Below, piece by piece: positions 5,047 through 5,478 of a stretch of 5,478 bases of DNA. Each line of letters begins with the position of its first letter. Positions within the stretch are counted from its first letter, which is position 1. Origin of the DNA: Desulfobacterales bacterium (GTDB lineage Bacteria; Desulfobacterota; Desulfobacteria; Desulfobacterales; Desulfobacteraceae); assembly GCA_022361135.1 (NCBI GenBank), contig JAKSBM010000019.1, positions 1 through 5,478 on the forward strand, read 5' to 3'. Position numbers and translations under genes: made by a program. A model generated the notes under the pieces. The model was not told where the DNA came from, did not search any database, and saw only the letters and a list, made by a program, of their open reading frames with translations.

Positions 5047-5478
5047 ATGGCAAAAGCTTTTTCAAAGCCCGAGGCGCTCAGCGACACCTATACCCATTAT
5101 TGCCCCGGATGCACCCACGGCATCATCCACCGCCTGGTGGCCGAAGCCATTGATGAGCTGGGAATCCGGGAAAAAACCGTCGGCATCGCCCCCGTTGGCT
5201 GTGCCGTTCTGGCCTACAACTACTTTGACTGTGACTTCCAGGAAGCCGCCCACGGCCGGGCACCGGCCATGGCCACGGGCATCAAACGGGCCCGCCCCGA
5301 CCTCACGGTTTTCACCTACCAGGGTGACGGCGATTTGGCCTCCATCGGCCTGTCGGAAATCATGCATGCGGCCAACCGCGGTGAAAAGTTCACCACCATC
5401 TTTGTGAACAACGCCATCTACGGCATGACCGGCGGCCAGATGGCCCCCACCACCATGCCCGACCAGCGCGCCACCACC
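5047..5478 (+). CDS. vorA: 2-oxoacid:ferredoxin oxidoreductase beta subunit (VorA/KorB-type), thiamine diphosphate-binding, cut by the right edge
   Basis: From ATG 5047 the frame is open for 144 codons to the window end. AGGAGG at 5036-5041 overlaps the upstream stop codon and lies five bases before the ATG, so it is translationally close to the alpha gene. CPGC at residues 19-22 and Cys52 (VGCAV) are the conserved beta-subunit cysteines that, with one more downstream, hold a catalytic [4Fe-4S] cluster. [10 protein letters not shown] at 92-101 and [10 protein letters not shown] at 121-130 form the GDG-to-NN thiamine diphosphate and Mg2+ binding motif. [12 protein letters not shown] at 69-80 is also typical. 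Family members are usually about 250-290 residues, so roughly half is visible. A gamma subunit gene is expected next, completing the heterotetramer with the alpha and ferredoxin subunits. Confidence 0.93.
   Translation, partial: MAKAFSKPEALSDTYTHYCPGCTHGIIHRLVAEAIDELGIREKTVGIAPVGCAVLAYNYFDCDFQEAAHGRAPAMATGIKRARPDLTVFTYQGDGDLASIGLSEIMHAANRGEKFTTIFVNNAIYGMTGGQMAPTTMPDQRATT

Noticed and set aside
4922..5407. A 161-codon plus-strand open frame spanning the alpha/beta subunit junction
   Set aside because: It is out of frame with both subunits. The beta subunit frame from 5047 carries the CPGC, GDGD and NNAIYG motifs, so this is a shadow.
1..5478. CRISPR arrays, tRNA or rRNA genes, insertion sequences
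   Set aside because: I saw no regularly spaced repeats, cloverleaf-like segments, rRNA blocks, transposase motifs or terminal inverted repeats.

Overview
The window looks like a chromosomal segment of a strictly anaerobic, moderately GC-rich bacterium, most likely a sulfate reducer of the Desulfobacterota (Desulfobacterales-like). This is inferred from the ferredoxin-dependent 2-oxoacid oxidoreductase genes, a radical SAM family I associate with deltaproteobacterial anaerobes, and the GCC/ATC/CCC/CTG-rich codon use. No marker gene fixes the taxonomy.

Layout. Positions 1-93 (minus strand) hold the first 31 codons of an alanine/glycine:cation symporter (AGCS family) that runs off the left edge. 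A gene-free divergent region (94-426) follows. It is rich in short inverted repeats, including one strong 9-bp hairpin at 260-284. On the plus strand, 427-2845 is a tightly coupled two-gene cassette: a radical SAM protein of unknown function, then a LeuA/homocitrate-synthase-like acyltransferase that starts inside the radical SAM gene (35-bp overlap). The radical SAM gene has no ATG/GTG/TTG at the position its Shine-Dalgarno sequence indicates. An ATC at 427 sits there instead, and the next usable start (GTG 460) has no ribosome binding site.

After a 165-bp AT-rich gap (2846-3010), a second operon begins: a SIMIBI-type P-loop ATPase (TTG start), a small 2x[4Fe-4S] ferredoxin subunit, and the alpha (VorB/KorA-type) and beta (VorA/KorB-type) subunits of a 2-oxoacid:ferredoxin oxidoreductase. 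The beta gene is cut by the right edge, and a gamma subunit gene is expected just beyond it.

How they may work together. The oxidoreductase should convert a 2-oxoacid plus CoA to acyl-CoA, CO2 and reduced ferredoxin, with the ferredoxin subunit carrying electrons out. The ATPase may help assemble or regulate the complex; this is inferred only from gene order. The upstream cassette joins a probable acetyl-CoA:2-oxoacid condensing enzyme with a radical enzyme, so the whole window centres on 2-oxoacid/acyl-CoA chemistry. The substrates of all three enzymes are unresolved. The radical SAM/acyltransferase pair is the best candidate here for an undescribed pathway.
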